A stretch of DNA of 64,000 nt from Cohnella ginsengisoli (GCF_029525555.1 NZ_JAPDHZ010000006.1:1-64000), one strand, 5' to 3'; counted from the first letter of the stretch, positions 1-10,483 are shown. Numbers and translations: made by a program. Notes: generated from the sequence alone by a model not told the origin.

Positions 1-18
1 CTAAAGCGCAGCAAAGAG

Positions 19-46
19 AACCACCTTCTTCGGAAGGTGGTTTTTT
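19..46 (+). terminator. Rho-independent terminator
   Basis: A 10-bp perfect stem with a TTCG-type loop is followed by six T residues. It ends a transcript entering from the left of the window. Confidence 0.85.
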
Positions 47-59
47 CGTTGGTTTTGCA

Positions 60-410
60 GGATGGTTTTGCAGGTTGATGGCCAGAGAGCAGGGCAAGCG
101 GCAGAGGAGTGTGGCGGAGAGGAGATCCGTTATCAGCTTTTAAGATGCCAAAAATAGCATGCTTAGCTGCAAATAGCGGAACTAGGGTCCGCTAAGGGGG
201 GGGAAATGGTCTATCTGGCCGAACTGCGGAACGATAGTCGCAAAGCCAGTTGTAATTTGGCATATGCATGGGTAAAAGAATACAGAAACTTTTATTATTA
301 ATCATTTAAATTCAGTAACCCTTAAGCCGGATTTCATATTCAGTTCAAAAACCAGGGTTAAGATACGGACATACCGATAAAATAAGAATCAAGGGAAGGC
401 GGAACATCTT
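60..410. other. Intergenic region, no gene seen
   Basis: About 350 bases without a convincing coding frame. It becomes AT-rich from about 240 on, which fits promoter DNA for the small gene at 411, but no clear -35/-10 pair can be assigned. Confidence 0.5.
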
Positions 411-632
411 ATGTCCAAGGTAATTGCGGCTAGTACGCTTGCGCTCGCTATAAGCATCGGAGGCGCGTTTTGGGGTAACGGCGCGCAGGCTTCGACGTCC
501 AGCGCAAAGCTGCAGACGGAGCAATGGATGTGGAGTATCGCTGCGCTCGCGGATCACGACGGGTCGAGGGACCGGGCTGACGACCAGAGCGAGGACGGGT
601 CGGCAAGCGCTACGGCAGAAACGACGAAATAA
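411..632 (+). CDS. Small putative exported peptide
   Basis: A 73-residue product of unknown function. The first 27 residues look like a signal peptide: MSK, then a hydrophobic alanine/isoleucine-rich core, then an AQA-S cleavage-like site. The remainder is polar and acidic, rich in D, S and E near the C-terminus, with no recognised domain. The start is preceded by a purine-rich GGGAAGGCGG about 8 bases upstream. It stands alone and converges on the minus-strand gene at 653-1343. Short length and lack of a family keep confidence moderate. Confidence 0.5.
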   Translation: MSKVIAASTLALAISIGGAFWGNGAQASTSSAKLQTEQWMWSIAALADHDGSRDRADDQSEDGSASATAETTK

Positions 633-652
633 CAAAACGGAATTTCAAAGAC

Positions 653-1343
653 TTAGGCGCTTGAGGGTCTCTTAAAAAAAGCAACAATGCCGCTATCTAC
701 GTTGATGATATTCACGAGCTCCCAGCCATGCCTTCCCCAAAGGGAAAACGATTCGTCCAGATACCAGTTGGACAGGGAGGCGTCTCGGCCGGGCGCCAGA
801 CAATCGCGGACCGTTACGTCGGCTGCGTATTCCCATCTGTGTGCGATTCCTTCGCGATTTGAAGGCGCATCCGGCAGTCTTTGTTGGGGAAGATCCCAGC
901 GTACGCGAACGGAAGCCTGGGAGAGCGCTTGAATAATATCTTGCCGGTCTGTAGCTTCCAGCGTGAACAATCGCGGAGGCCGCGGGATATGAAAAGCGGC
1001 ATGAGAGTGATAAACCTGCAAAACCAACGTACATAGAGGCAGTCCCTCCTTATCGTTCACGACATACCAAGCGCATCTCTCCCGTTCCTCCGGAGGTCCC
1101 CACCTTTCGACGGAGTTCTTCAGATTAAATCCGGATTTTACGATAAAGCCTTCCTGTACGATTCGTTCGCAAACGGGTGCCATAAACCTCTGGATCCAGA
1201 CGCCGTAGGCGCGGTCTCCGTTTTGTTCGAACAGGCTGGTTAATTCCTGCTCCCCCCTGAATCCATACCTCTCTCCAGCTGATGTTTAAAATCTCTTGAA
1301 GTGGCTCCACGAGCGAATGGATCGGATGCTCATTCTTCATCAT
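653..1343 (-). CDS. Uncharacterised protein, possibly DUF6022-like (frame break)
   Basis: Two overlapping minus-strand frames join into one 229-residue protein if the C6 run at 1252-1257 is read as five bases. The N-terminus starts MMKNEHPIHSLVEPL and the join restores a continuous sequence through EQELTSLFEQNGDRAYGVW into the C-terminal part. The ATG at 1343 has an AGGAG 9 bases upstream. The protein is soluble, tryptophan-rich and has no catalytic motif I can name. It recalls the DUF6022 proteins of Paenibacillus, but that is memory rather than a search. It is divergent from the TetR gene at 1447, so it may be the regulated partner. Confidence 0.6.
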
Positions 1344-1446
1344 ACATAACAACTCCTTTTCTTTATTTAACACCGGTAAATTACAATTTAACACTGTTAC
1401 AATAAACCAATGTGCTATAATTGTCAAAACAAATCGGAGGTTAAAC
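1344..1446. promoter_or_regulatory. Divergent promoter region with spaced repeats
   Basis: The octamer TTTAACAC occurs at 1366-1373 and 1387-1394, 21 bp or two helical turns apart. A TATAAT at 1416-1421 is a plausible -10 for the plus-strand tetR gene. The spacing suits a repressor binding one helix face; the adjacent TetR protein is the obvious candidate, which is inference. Confidence 0.4.
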
Positions 1447-2187
1447 ATGGCGAGAAGGCGAGTCCGACCTGCAATATCGGAGTCGGGTCAAGAAGGAAAC
1501 GACGCGCTTCATACGCCGCTCGACCGGACCCGCATCGAGAACGCGGTTTTGGACATGCTGCGGGACGGCGGGCTGGACAGTCTGAGCATGCGCAAGATCG
1601 CGGATGTGCTTGGCGTGAAGGCGCCGGCTTTGTATTATCACGTCAAGGACAAGGAGCAGCTCCTGCATTGGCTGGCGGAACGCATTAGCGTCGACGTACC
1701 GACGCCGGACGAATCGCGATCCTGGCGAGAACAGCTAAAGGAATGGGCCTCGCTTTTCCGGCTGGCGCTTCTTCGGTATCCTGACGCCGTGCCGATCATG
1801 AATGCTACGTTTGCGGCGAGTCCCAGCCGGCTGGCGCATATCGAGTTCCTGTATCGAACCTTGATCAAGGCGGGCTTCGAGAACGCGCATACGCCTTGGC
1901 TGGCATCGATGCTTAAAAGTTATATTTACGGCTATGTCGAAGAGGAAAGTCGCTTGCGTTCACAAGCGAAAGAAGCCGCCCTGAGCCAGAATGAACATGG
2001 GAGGCGTCAGCAAGAAAAATTCGAGTCGCTGTCGCAAGAACGCTATCCGTATCTAATTAGACTCGCCCAATATACGACATCCGCTGATTGGGACAGGGAG
2101 TTCAACTTTGGCCTCAGCGTGCTGCTGGATGGATTCGAAGCACGTCTCAGCAAGCAATCGGTGGCATCGGAAGCGTACCGGGAGTAA
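1447..2187 (+). CDS. TetR family transcriptional regulator
   Basis: A 246-residue one-component regulator. After a 25-residue polar N-terminal extension, residues about 26-75 form the TetR DNA-binding domain, with the helix-turn-helix around LSMRKIADVLGVKAPALYYH and the typical following KDKEQLL. The C-terminal half resembles the TetR_C class of ligand-binding domains seen in tetracycline-type repressors. The start is preceded by CGGAGG 5 bases upstream. It is divergent from the gene at 653-1343 and shares its promoter region, so autoregulation and repression of that neighbour are likely. The ligand cannot be deduced. Confidence 0.85.
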   Translation: MARRRVRPAISESGQEGNDALHTPLDRTRIENAVLDMLRDGGLDSLSMRKIADVLGVKAPALYYHVKDKEQLLHWLAERISVDVPTPDESRSWREQLKEWASLFRLALLRYPDAVPIMNATFAASPSRLAHIEFLYRTLIKAGFENAHTPWLASMLKSYIYGYVEEESRLRSQAKEAALSQNEHGRRQQEKFESLSQERYPYLIRLAQYTTSADWDREFNFGLSVLLDGFEARLSKQSVASEAYRE

Positions 2188-2323
2188 CGGTTCGACGCTA
2201 ATCTAGAGACTGCCAGATACGGCATCCAGTGTGCCTTGACAGCCCCTAGTGCCTCTGCTAAGATTGCCTATAATTCAATTCGGAAAATCCAAAAAAGCGC
2301 ATTTCCAAAGGAGGAAAATGTTC

Positions 2324-3781
2324 GTGTGGCAAAATAAATTCGCCAAGGAAGGCTTGACGTTCGACGATGTCTTGCTCATCCCGCGCAAGTCGTCGATCCT
2401 GCCGAGGGACGTCAGCGTCCAAACGGCGCTCAGCCCTTCCGTGAAGCTGAATATTCCGTTGATCAGCGCCGGAATGGACACGGTCACGGAGTCGGCTCTG
2501 GCGATCGCCATCGCCCGCGAAGGCGGCATCGGCATCATTCATAAGAACATGTCCGTCGCCCAGCAAGCCGAGGAAGTCGACCGTGTCAAGCGCTCGGAGA
2601 GCGGCGTCATCACGAATCCGTTCTCGCTCACGCCGGAGCACCATGTCTACGACGCCGAGGAGCTGATGGGCAAGTACAGGATCTCTGGCGTGCCGATCAC
2701 GGACGACGGCGGCAAGCTGGTCGGCATCCTGACGAACCGCGATCTGCGCTTCGTTCACGACTACTCCATCAAGATCAAAGACGTGATGACCAGCGAGAAT
2801 CTGGTGACCGCGCCGGTAGGCACGACGCTTCAAGAGGCGGAGCTGCTGCTTCAGAAGCATAAGATCGAGAAGCTGCCGCTCGTGGACGACTCCAACACGC
2901 TGAAGGGTCTCATCACGATTAAGGATATCGAGAAGGCGATCCAGTTCCCGAACGCGGCGAAGGACAAGCACGGTCGCCTGCTGGCTGGTGCAGCCGTCGG
3001 CGTGTCCAAGGATACGTTCGAACGCGCGGACGCGCTGGTGAAGTCCGGCGTCGACGTGCTCGTCGTCGATTCGGCGCACGGCCACCACATCGATATTGTC
3101 ACCATGGTCCGCAAGCTGCGCGAGCGGTTCCCCGAGCTGACGATCGTGGCCGGCAACGTGGCCACCGGCGAAGCGACGCGCGACTTGATCGAAGCCGGCG
3201 CTTCGGTCGTCAAGGTCGGTATTGGGCCGGGCTCGATCTGCACGACGCGCGTCATCGCAGGTATCGGCGTGCCGCAGATCACGGCCATCTACGATTGCGC
3301 CACTGTCGCTCGCGAGTACAATGTTCCGATCATCGCGGACGGCGGCATCAAGTATTCGGGAGAGATCACGAAGGCGATCGCGGCGGGTGCGAGCGCGGTC
3401 ATGCTCGGCAGCCTGTTCGCCGGCACCGAAGAGAGCCCGGGCGAGTCGGAGATCTACCAGGGTCGCCGGTACAAGTCTTACCGGGGCATGGGCTCGATCG
3501 GCGCGATGAAAGAAGGGTCCAAGGACCGTTATTTCCAAGAGGACGATTCCAAGCTGGTACCGGAAGGCATCGAAGGCCGCCTGCCATACAAGGGGCCTCT
3601 TCGCGACACGCTGCACCAGTTGCTCGGCGGCCTGCGCTCCGGCATGGGCTACTGCGGTACGGCGACGCTGGATGAGCTGAAGAACGATACCGAGTTCGTC
3701 CGAATCACGGGCGCAGGCTTGCGCGAGAGCCATCCGCACGACGTGCAGATCACGAAGGAAGCGCCGAACTATTCGATGTAA
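2324..3781 (+). CDS. guaB: IMP dehydrogenase
   Basis: Catalyses NAD-dependent oxidation of IMP to XMP, the first committed step of GMP synthesis, in the cytosol. The product has 485 residues, the usual length. It shows the N-terminal KEGLTFDDVLLIPRKS motif, two CBS repeats at about 95-205, the catalytic cysteine loop GPGSICTTRVIAGIG near residue 305, the ADGGIKYSGEI phosphate-binding segment and the mobile flap with GSIGAMKEGS. I chose the GTG at 2324 because it gives MWQNKFAKEGL, matching family N-termini, and lies 9 bases after AAAGGAGG; an ATG at 2318 is too close to that site. A terminator follows. Placement before dacA and pdxST matches Bacillus and Paenibacillus. Confidence 0.97.
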   Translation: MWQNKFAKEGLTFDDVLLIPRKSSILPRDVSVQTALSPSVKLNIPLISAGMDTVTESALAIAIAREGGIGIIHKNMSVAQQAEEVDRVKRSESGVITNPFSLTPEHHVYDAEELMGKYRISGVPITDDGGKLVGILTNRDLRFVHDYSIKIKDVMTSENLVTAPVGTTLQEAELLLQKHKIEKLPLVDDSNTLKGLITIKDIEKAIQFPNAAKDKHGRLLAGAAVGVSKDTFERADALVKSGVDVLVVDSAHGHHIDIVTMVRKLRERFPELTIVAGNVATGEATRDLIEAGASVVKVGIGPGSICTTRVIAGIGVPQITAIYDCATVAREYNVPIIADGGIKYSGEITKAIAAGASAVMLGSLFAGTEESPGESEIYQGRRYKSYRGMGSIGAMKEGSKDRYFQEDDSKLVPEGIEGRLPYKGPLRDTLHQLLGGLRSGMGYCGTATLDELKNDTEFVRITGAGLRESHPHDVQITKEAPNYSM

Positions 3782-3810
3782 ACGGCATTCTGCAAACGAT
3801 CGAAAATGAA

Positions 3811-3848
3811 GAGCCGCAGGGCGAGCGAACGTCGCCTTGCGGCTTTTG
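3811..3848 (+). terminator. Terminator of guaB
   Basis: A 13-bp GC-rich stem (AGCCGCAGGGCGA with one mismatch to its partner) and a 7-base loop are followed by TTTT. It isolates guaB from dacA. Confidence 0.75.
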
Positions 3849-3934
3849 CCTTTGGATGCGGTATGTTACAATAACAGACGGAGTTCAAGGCCTCGTCCGA
3901 CTCATAAATAAGTTAGGAAAAAAAGGAGAGTCGC

Positions 3935-5278
3935 GTGTTGAATCAAGCTTATGTTCGCTATGCGAAGCAATCCCGCGCTGTCATGTTTAAGCTTCTAGCC
4001 ATCCTACTTCTAGCCGCCTTGCTGCAAGCGATGCTGCTGCCGCGCTCTTCGGCCGCCACGAACGATATCAGCGGTCTTCAACTAAATGTAAAGTCAGCCT
4101 TCTTGATGGACGCGGATACCGGCCAAGTGCTGTACCAGAACAACGCGGACGAAGCGTTGCCGCCTGCCAGCATGACAAAGATGATGACGGAATATCTCGT
4201 ATTCAAGGCTATTCAGGACGGCAAGATCAGCTGGGACCAGGAGATTACCGTTCAAGAGAATGCGGCCAAGCAGATCGGCAGCCGGGTGTTCCTGGCCGTA
4301 GGTGACAAGCATACGGTTAGAGAGCTATACATCGCGATGGCCGTCGGATCCGCGAATGACGCCACGACTCAGCTTGCCGAGACGGTCGGCGGCTCCGAGG
4401 AGGCGTTCGCCAAGCTCATGAACGAGACGGCGAAGCAGCTCGGCATGAACGACTCGCATTTTATCAACTCGACCGGTCTTGACCGCGCGGATATGCCTGA
4501 GGCTTATCGTCCGACTTCGATCGAAGGCGAGACGGTGATGTCGGCTCACGACTCGGCGCTGCTGGCTTACCATATATTGAAGGACTACCCGGAGTTCCTG
4601 GAGTATTCCAAAATGCAAACTTATCAGTTCCGCGAACGGGACAAGCAGCCGCTAGTCAACTGGGACTGGATGCTCGAGTCGAACAAGAACGTGCAAAATT
4701 TTAAGAAATTCGCCTACCCCGGCGTTGACGGCCTGAAAACGGGCCATACTTCCAATGCGGGCAACTGCTTCACCGGCACGGCACTCCAGAACGGCACGAG
4801 GCTCATCGCGGTCGTCATGGGGGTGCCGGGCAATTCGAACGACGGCAAGCGATTCCTCGAGACGGCCAAGCTGTTCGACTACGGCTTCGGCAGCTTCGAG
4901 AAGAAAACGCTCGTGCAGCCTAAGACGGCGATCGCCGAACACGAGACGTTGAAGGTGAAAAAGGGCGGCAAGAAATCGGTACAAGTCGTCACCGGACAGG
5001 ACGTCACCGTCATGCTGCCGAAGACGAGCAAGGTCGAAGCGCAGCTCAAAGAAGTCGTGCCGACGAGCGATCCGCTGGTCGCGCCGCTGAAGCAAGGGGA
5101 TAAGGTGGGCAAGGCCACCTACACATACAAGGATCCCGTCACGCAGGAGGAAAAGTCGGTCACCGTCGATCTGGTCGCGACCGAGGACGTGAACAAAGCC
5201 GGCTGGTTCAAGCTCATGCTGCGGGCGATCGGCGCATTTTTCAGCGGTCTTTTCAAGGGGATCGTCAATCTGTTTTGA
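3935..5278 (+). CDS. dacA: D-alanyl-D-alanine carboxypeptidase (PBP5 type)
   Basis: A penicillin-binding protein that removes the terminal D-Ala from peptidoglycan stem peptides outside the membrane. The 447-residue product has a hydrophobic signal segment at about 17-36, then the serine peptidase S11 domain with SMTK (Ser79, Lys82), SAN in VGSANDATTQL, and KTG in GLKTGHTSNAG. A PBP5-type C-terminal beta domain follows. The end, from GWFKLMLRAIG onward, is an amphipathic helix of the kind that anchors PBP5 to the membrane. GTG at 3935 follows AAAGGAGAG. It is the second gene in the conserved guaB-dacA-pdxST-serS order. Confidence 0.95.
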   Translation: MLNQAYVRYAKQSRAVMFKLLAILLLAALLQAMLLPRSSAATNDISGLQLNVKSAFLMDADTGQVLYQNNADEALPPASMTKMMTEYLVFKAIQDGKISWDQEITVQENAAKQIGSRVFLAVGDKHTVRELYIAMAVGSANDATTQLAETVGGSEEAFAKLMNETAKQLGMNDSHFINSTGLDRADMPEAYRPTSIEGETVMSAHDSALLAYHILKDYPEFLEYSKMQTYQFRERDKQPLVNWDWMLESNKNVQNFKKFAYPGVDGLKTGHTSNAGNCFTGTALQNGTRLIAVVMGVPGNSNDGKRFLETAKLFDYGFGSFEKKTLVQPKTAIAEHETLKVKKGGKKSVQVVTGQDVTVMLPKTSKVEAQLKEVVPTSDPLVAPLKQGDKVGKATYTYKDPVTQEEKSVTVDLVATEDVNKAGWFKLMLRAIGAFFSGLFKGIVNLF

Positions 5279-5365
5279 TCGGCGGAATCCCGACCGTACG
5301 GGTTGTCTATCCTTGGCCATTCCTGTAAAATAAATGCTTAGAATGTATTGGAGGCGTGGGTAAAA

Positions 5366-6247
<882 letters not shown>

Positions 6248-6405
6248 TCGCCGCAGCCGTCTTCGGGCGGCTCATCGCTTGAACCGGCGGCCGCGAGTCG
6301 CCGTGGCAAGCCACAGATTCGGGCGGTCTCGCCCCGGCATACCGCCGGCCGCGAGGCCGCCCCGATTGGTTTAGAAGGCTGAACACGAAGGAAGGTCGTA
6401 CACCC

Positions 6406-6999
6406 ATGAAAATCGGAGTTCTGGCGCTGCAAGGCGCTGTAGCGGAGCATATCCGCAGCATCGAGCTCGCCGGCGGCGAAGGCGTCGCGGTCAAGCGCAC
6501 GGAGCAGCTGGAAGAGATCGACGGCCTCATCATCCCGGGCGGGGAGAGCACGACGATCGGCAAGCTGATGCGCAAATACGGGTTCATCGAAGCGGTACGC
6601 GGCTACGCTGCGGCCGGCAAACCCGTTTTCGGTACTTGCGCCGGCCTGATCGTGCTTGCGGAGCGCCTGACAGGCGACGAGGAGCCTCACCTGCAGCTGA
6701 TGGACATGACGGTCGCGCGCAACGCGTTCGGACGCCAGCGCGAGAGCTTCGAGACCGATCTGCCCGTCAAGGGCATCGAGTCTCCGCTGCGTGCGGTGTT
6801 CATTCGCGCCCCTCTCATCACCGAGGTCGGGCCGGACGTTGAGGTGCTGTCCGTCTACAAGGACGAGATCGTCACCGCCAGACAGGGGCATCTGCTCGCG
6901 GCCTCGTACCATCCCGAGTTGACGGACGATTACCGCCTGCACGGCCTGTTCATCGACATGGCGCGCGAGGCGGCGGGCCAAGGCCAAGGACAAGCATAG
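6406..6999 (+). CDS. pdxT: Pyridoxal 5'-phosphate synthase, glutaminase subunit PdxT
   Basis: A class I glutamine amidotransferase that hydrolyses glutamine and channels ammonia to PdxS. The 197-residue protein has the IPGGEST oxyanion loop at about 43-49, the nucleophile Cys78 in GTCAGLIVLA, and the C-terminal His/Glu pair in SYHPEL. Start and length match the family. The 158-base gap after pdxS contains two copies of CGGCCGCGAG (about 6288 and 6348), which could fold but show no T-tract, so co-transcription with pdxS remains likely. serS follows after 77 bases. Confidence 0.96.
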   Translation: MKIGVLALQGAVAEHIRSIELAGGEGVAVKRTEQLEEIDGLIIPGGESTTIGKLMRKYGFIEAVRGYAAAGKPVFGTCAGLIVLAERLTGDEEPHLQLMDMTVARNAFGRQRESFETDLPVKGIESPLRAVFIRAPLITEVGPDVEVLSVYKDEIVTARQGHLLAASYHPELTDDYRLHGLFIDMAREAAGQGQGQA

Positions 7000-7076
7000 A
7001 CGCACAAGCATAGGCTAGGGCACGCGCCTACGCCATCGTATATTTCCCTTCGCAGGGTCAGGAGGATCACCTACAG

Positions 7077-8361
7077 ATGATCGATATCAAGTTGCTGCGC
7101 ACCGACTACGGCAAGGTCGCGGATGCGCTGAAGAAGCGAGGCGCTTCGGAGGAGCTGATCGCCGCGTTTCCGGCAATCGACGCCAGACGCCGCGAGTTGC
7201 AGACCGAGAGCGACAATCTAAAAAAACCGGCGCAACGTCGTTTCTCAAGAAGTCGCCAAGCTCAAAAAGAGCGGCGGCGACGCTGAGGGACTGATCGCCG
7301 AGATGAAGGACGTCGGCGACCGGATCAAGCAGATCGACGAGGAGCTTCGCGGCCTTGAGGCCGAGTCCGACGCGCTGCTGCTCGCCGTGCCGAATATCCC
7401 GCACGAGAGCGTGCCGGTCGGCGCGAGCGAAGCGGACAACGTCGAGATCCGCCGCGTCGGCGAGCAGACGAGCCTCGGCTTCGAGCCGAAGGCGCACTGG
7501 GAGATTGCCGAGGGACTCGGCATCCTCGACTTCGAGTCTGCGGCGAAGGTCACGGGCTCGCGCTTCGTTTTCTATAAGGGCCTCGGCGCGCGTCTGGAGC
7601 GCGCGCTCATCAACTTTATGATGGATCTGCACGCGGATCAGCACGGCTACGAAGAGATCCTGCCGCCGTATATCGTCAATCGGGACAGCCTCGTCGGCAC
7701 GGGCCAGCTGCCCAAGTTCGAAGAGGACCTGTTCAAGCTCGCGAACACGGAGTATTACCTGATCCCGACGGCAGAGGTGCCTGTCACGAACCTTCACCGC
7801 GAGGAGATCTTGGCGAAGGAACAGCTCCCGCGCAAGCTCGTGGCGTTCAGCGCCTGCTTTCGCTCCGAGGCAGGAGCGGCGGGTCGCGACACGCGCGGCC
7901 TGATCCGTCAGCATCAGTTCAACAAAGTCGAGCTTGTCCAGCTCGTCGATCCGGAGACGTCCTACGACGCGCTGGAGTCGCTGACGAACGAAGCCGAACG
8001 CGTCTTGCAGCTGCTCGGCCTGCCGTACCGCGTGCTCGCGCTCTGCACGGGCGACATGGGCTTCGGCTCGGCGAAAACTTACGATCTCGAAGTGTGGCTG
8101 CCGAGCATGGCGACCTACCGCGAGATCTCGTCCTGCACGAACTTCGAGGACTTCCAGGCGCGACGCGCGGGCATCCGCTTCCGCCGCGAGACCGGCGCGA
8201 AGCCGGAGCACGTGCATACGCTGAACGGCTCGGGTCTCGCGCTCGGCCGCACGGTCGCCGCGATCCTCGAGAACTATCAACAGGCGGACGGCACGGTCGT
8301 CGTACCCGAGGCGCTGCGTCCGTACATGGGCGGGCTCGAAGTCATCGCGCCCAGGGGTTGA
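7077..8361 (+). CDS. serS: Seryl-tRNA synthetase (apparent frame break)
   Basis: Charges tRNA-Ser with serine in the cytosol. Reading the A7 run at 7220-7226 as A6 restores 427 residues. The N-terminal coiled-coil tRNA-binding arm spans about 1-110 and contains the break. It is followed by a class II catalytic core with motif 2 in FRSEAGAAGRDTRGLIRQH and motif 3 in GSGLALGRTVAAILENYQ. ATG at 7077 follows CAGGAGG. As the enzyme is essential and no second copy is visible here, a sequence error is far likelier than a pseudogene. The upstream gap of 77 bases leaves no room for a T-box leader. The cognate-type tRNA-Ser lies directly downstream. Confidence 0.95.
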
Positions 8362-8387
8362 TCGGGCTCTCCGGCGTATGATATGAT
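8358..8387 (+). promoter_or_regulatory. Promoter of tRNA-Ser
   Basis: TTGATC at 8358-8363 and TATGAT at 8382-8387 are 18 bp apart, and the tRNA starts 53 bases after the -10. The -35 overlaps the serS stop codon. Confidence 0.55.
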
Positions 8388-8440
8388 TACGGAGCGGATT
8401 GGCCGACCTCACGCGAGGAGTCCCAATGCGCTCTATCCTT

Positions 8441-8529
8441 GGAGAGATACCGAAGCGGTCATAACGGGGCGGTCTTGAAAACCGTTAGGGTGCAAGCCCA
8501 CGTGGGTTCGAATCCCACTCTCTCCGCCA
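8441..8529 (+). tRNA. tRNA-Ser(UGA)
   Basis: An 89-base class II tRNA with acceptor stem GGAGAGA/TCTCTCC, a long variable arm, a T-arm with GTGGGTTCGAATCCCAC, and encoded CCA. The anticodon loop reads CTTGAAA, giving anticodon UGA. Its 3' 64 bases are repeated at 12595-12658, so this gene is the integration target of the element downstream. The present 3' part would then be supplied by the element. Confidence 0.95.
8466..8529 (+). repeat. Left attachment repeat inside tRNA-Ser
   Basis: A 64-bp stretch from the anticodon stem to CCA that is identical to 12595-12658. It is the tRNA-side attachment site of the integrated element, with the crossover somewhere inside it. Confidence 0.9.
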
Positions 8530-8576
8530 TCTACTTAGAATCCCCGCCGCGCAAGGCCTTGCGGCGATTATGACTG

Positions 8577-8617
8577 AAACGCACTTTACCGTTGAACGGC
8601 AGTTGGGTGCGTTTTTT
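8577..8617 (+). terminator. Terminator-like hairpin after tRNA-Ser
   Basis: AAACGCAC pairs with GTGCGTTT across an inner GC-containing loop and is followed by further T residues (seven in the run). It lies between the tRNA and the integrase gene, so it separates host tRNA transcription from the element. Confidence 0.65.
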
Positions 8618-8662
8618 TGTGTTCGTGACCGTTGGAGAAAAACCTAACGGGAGGAACTGAGT

Positions 8663-9540
8663 ATGAGCGAAAGTGCAGGAAAAACGCCGCATAAGCGCGG
8701 GCAAAGAAAGAATCATTTGGACATCACAGCGGTTATTAGACCGCCTTACTCCTTCGGTCTTGGAAGCGCCCCGCTCCCCCATTCATGAGGCCGAGAAAAC
8801 GCGCCCTGAGACGCTGACACTGGATAAGCTATTTAATCGCTACTACGCCGCAAGACAAGCGGCAGGGGCGGCAGAACGTACCTTAGAGGACTATAGGAAG
8901 CACATGAACTGGTTTCGCCGTTTCATGGCATCTGAGTATAGCGGTCTTGATAACTTTGTACCTAATCGGGATGTTATTCGTACATGGATTTCATCTATGT
9001 TGACGGTTCAGAGGTTGAAGCCCGCCACAATAAACATCAGATTGAGAACAGTCAAGGCAATGTTCAATTGGTCTATGAGCGAGAGAGCTATTAAGGAGTC
9101 TCCGTTTGACAATGTAGAATTATTAAAAGTCCCAGAAGAAGACTTTCAGGTTATTACCAAAGCACATGAACGGAAATTATTTAACTGCTGTGAATTAACT
9201 ACATCCACTGGACTACGTGATGCTTTGCTAATGTCATTTTTGCTTGACACGGGTGTGCGGATTGGCGAGTGTATGCGGATTTTTGCTGGGGGAGGTTGAT
9301 TTACAGAACCGTTCAGCATCTGTTCGTGCAGAATCAGCTAAAATGAGAAAGGCACGAGTGGTATACTTCGGAGCAAGAACACATGAACTGTTGGTTATCT
9401 ACCTTGCTTGGCATGAGAAAAACGGGCAAGCCCCCAATTTGTTTCTCAATGAATTTGGACAACCATTAGACAAGAATTGGGCTACCAGATGTATTGGCTT
9501 CATCGGTAAAAAGGCAAAGATAACAGGCGTTCGCATAAGC
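8663..9540 (+). pseudogene. Tyrosine recombinase/integrase, 3' truncated
   Basis: A phage-type integrase next to its tRNA target. From about 8810 it has a SAM-like core-binding N-domain (LDKLFNRYYAARQAAG, TLEDYRKHMNWFRRFM), then the catalytic domain with the first arginine in LDTGVRIGE. The T5 run at 9280-9284 must be read as T4 to join the next frame (LLGEVDLQNRSA). The gene then stops matching at about GVRIS (9538), just before the expected HxxR and tyrosine boxes, where nuclease sequence begins on the other strand. ATG at 8663 has GGGAGG 8 bases upstream but leaves frame within 30 codons; GTG at 8673 gives the longer frame. Without the C-terminal catalytic residues it should be inactive. 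Confidence 0.8.
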
Positions 9541-10059
9541 CTTCTTCCATCGCTTAGCTTGAATGGCTATCTTCTTCGTTGCTGATGTCAGAATAAGATC
9601 AGCACCATAATCGCCTTTGCCACCAGTTCGCTCCACTTTCCAGCCCTGACGCTTGAAGAACTGCTCCAGATAGCGCTCAAACATTGTTCCACTCATCTTA
9701 TCGATCTCAGCAATGTTGGCTTTCTTGAGCTTCTGTCTAACGTAGTAAATGCGATAGCTAATGATCGCAGCAAGTACAATGATGATGATAACCAAGAGTG
9801 GATTCAGCCACGAACCCCCAATCGATGTCCCATACTTGCTGAAGGTGGTGTTGAAGGCTAGTAGAAATGCACAGCCATATCCAAGAAGCAAAGCGAGATC
9901 GACAAGAGAAGACTCATTCATGCGTTTTCTTGAAATGGGGGAGATAACTTCCTCAAATATATTGGCATATTCTATAAGTTTGGGGTTGGGTATCACTGTT
10001 GGTGCTCTAACTAGTAATAAGCTTTTCAAAAGAAGAAGAAAGTTTCCAGCAAAGAACAT
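9541..10059 (-). pseudogene. Mrr-like restriction endonuclease, 3' truncated
   Basis: Two hydrophobic segments (one near LALLLGYGCAFLLAF, one rich in isoleucine near PLLVIIIIVLAAI) precede a soluble domain. This contains MFERYLEQFF, GWKVERTGGKGDYGADLIL and IAIQAKRWKKA, matching the Mrr_cat pattern of an Asp followed by QxK. Membrane-linked proteins of this layout belong to the restriction endonuclease family. The coding match ends at RWKKA, exactly where the integrase match on the opposite strand ends, so the last third is missing. The start is uncertain: MNESSLVDLA near 9920 is an alternative. It may once have been a defence gene; that is inference. Confidence 0.65.
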
Positions 10060-10075
10060 GACTTTGAGCTCTTGA

Positions 10076-10483
10076 GCTAAAGACCATCGTTACAAAGAAA
10101 ATATACATGCTCTTAATAAAGGGTAAGCAGGCACAGATGTCGCAAAATTGTTCTTTTGCGACATTCATCTGCTTTATTGTCGTCTGCTATTTGGTTTTTG
10201 CATAAATATACATATGGAATAATACTTATTCATTGGACAACCTGAAAGCAGCGTTCAAGTCACTTTAGTGTATGCTTGACTGAGGTGAATGGAAATTATG
10301 CAAGAATGATACGAAGCTATCTTAGCGAAGATTCTTTTAGAGGGTAGGGGGGGCTAGGTTTCCAGTCTTCTGACCAATATGGTTTTCAATCCAAGGTAAG
10401 GCACATCAGCAGATCGAGGCGTGGTTTATTATTTTTTGTGCTTGGCTGAAGTAGCCACGATTTTCGTGGACTACCTGGAGCGA
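10076..10483. other. AT-rich intergenic region of the element
   Basis: About 400 bases with no credible coding frame. It contains a 9-bp perfect inverted repeat GTCGCAAAA / TTTTGCGAC at 10139-10162 with a 6-base loop, which may be a terminator or a binding site. Nothing else is recognised. Confidence 0.45.

Noticed and set aside
2249..2323. Upstream ATG for guaB at 2249
   Set aside because: It adds 25 non-conserved residues and would place the AGGAGG ribosome site inside the gene.
2258..3739. 493-codon open frame antisense to guaB
   Set aside because: It mirrors a high-GC gene, has no ribosome site, and shows arginine/aspartate-rich composition typical of antisense frames; similar long antisense frames at 4652-5620 and 7087-8412 are rejected for the same reason.
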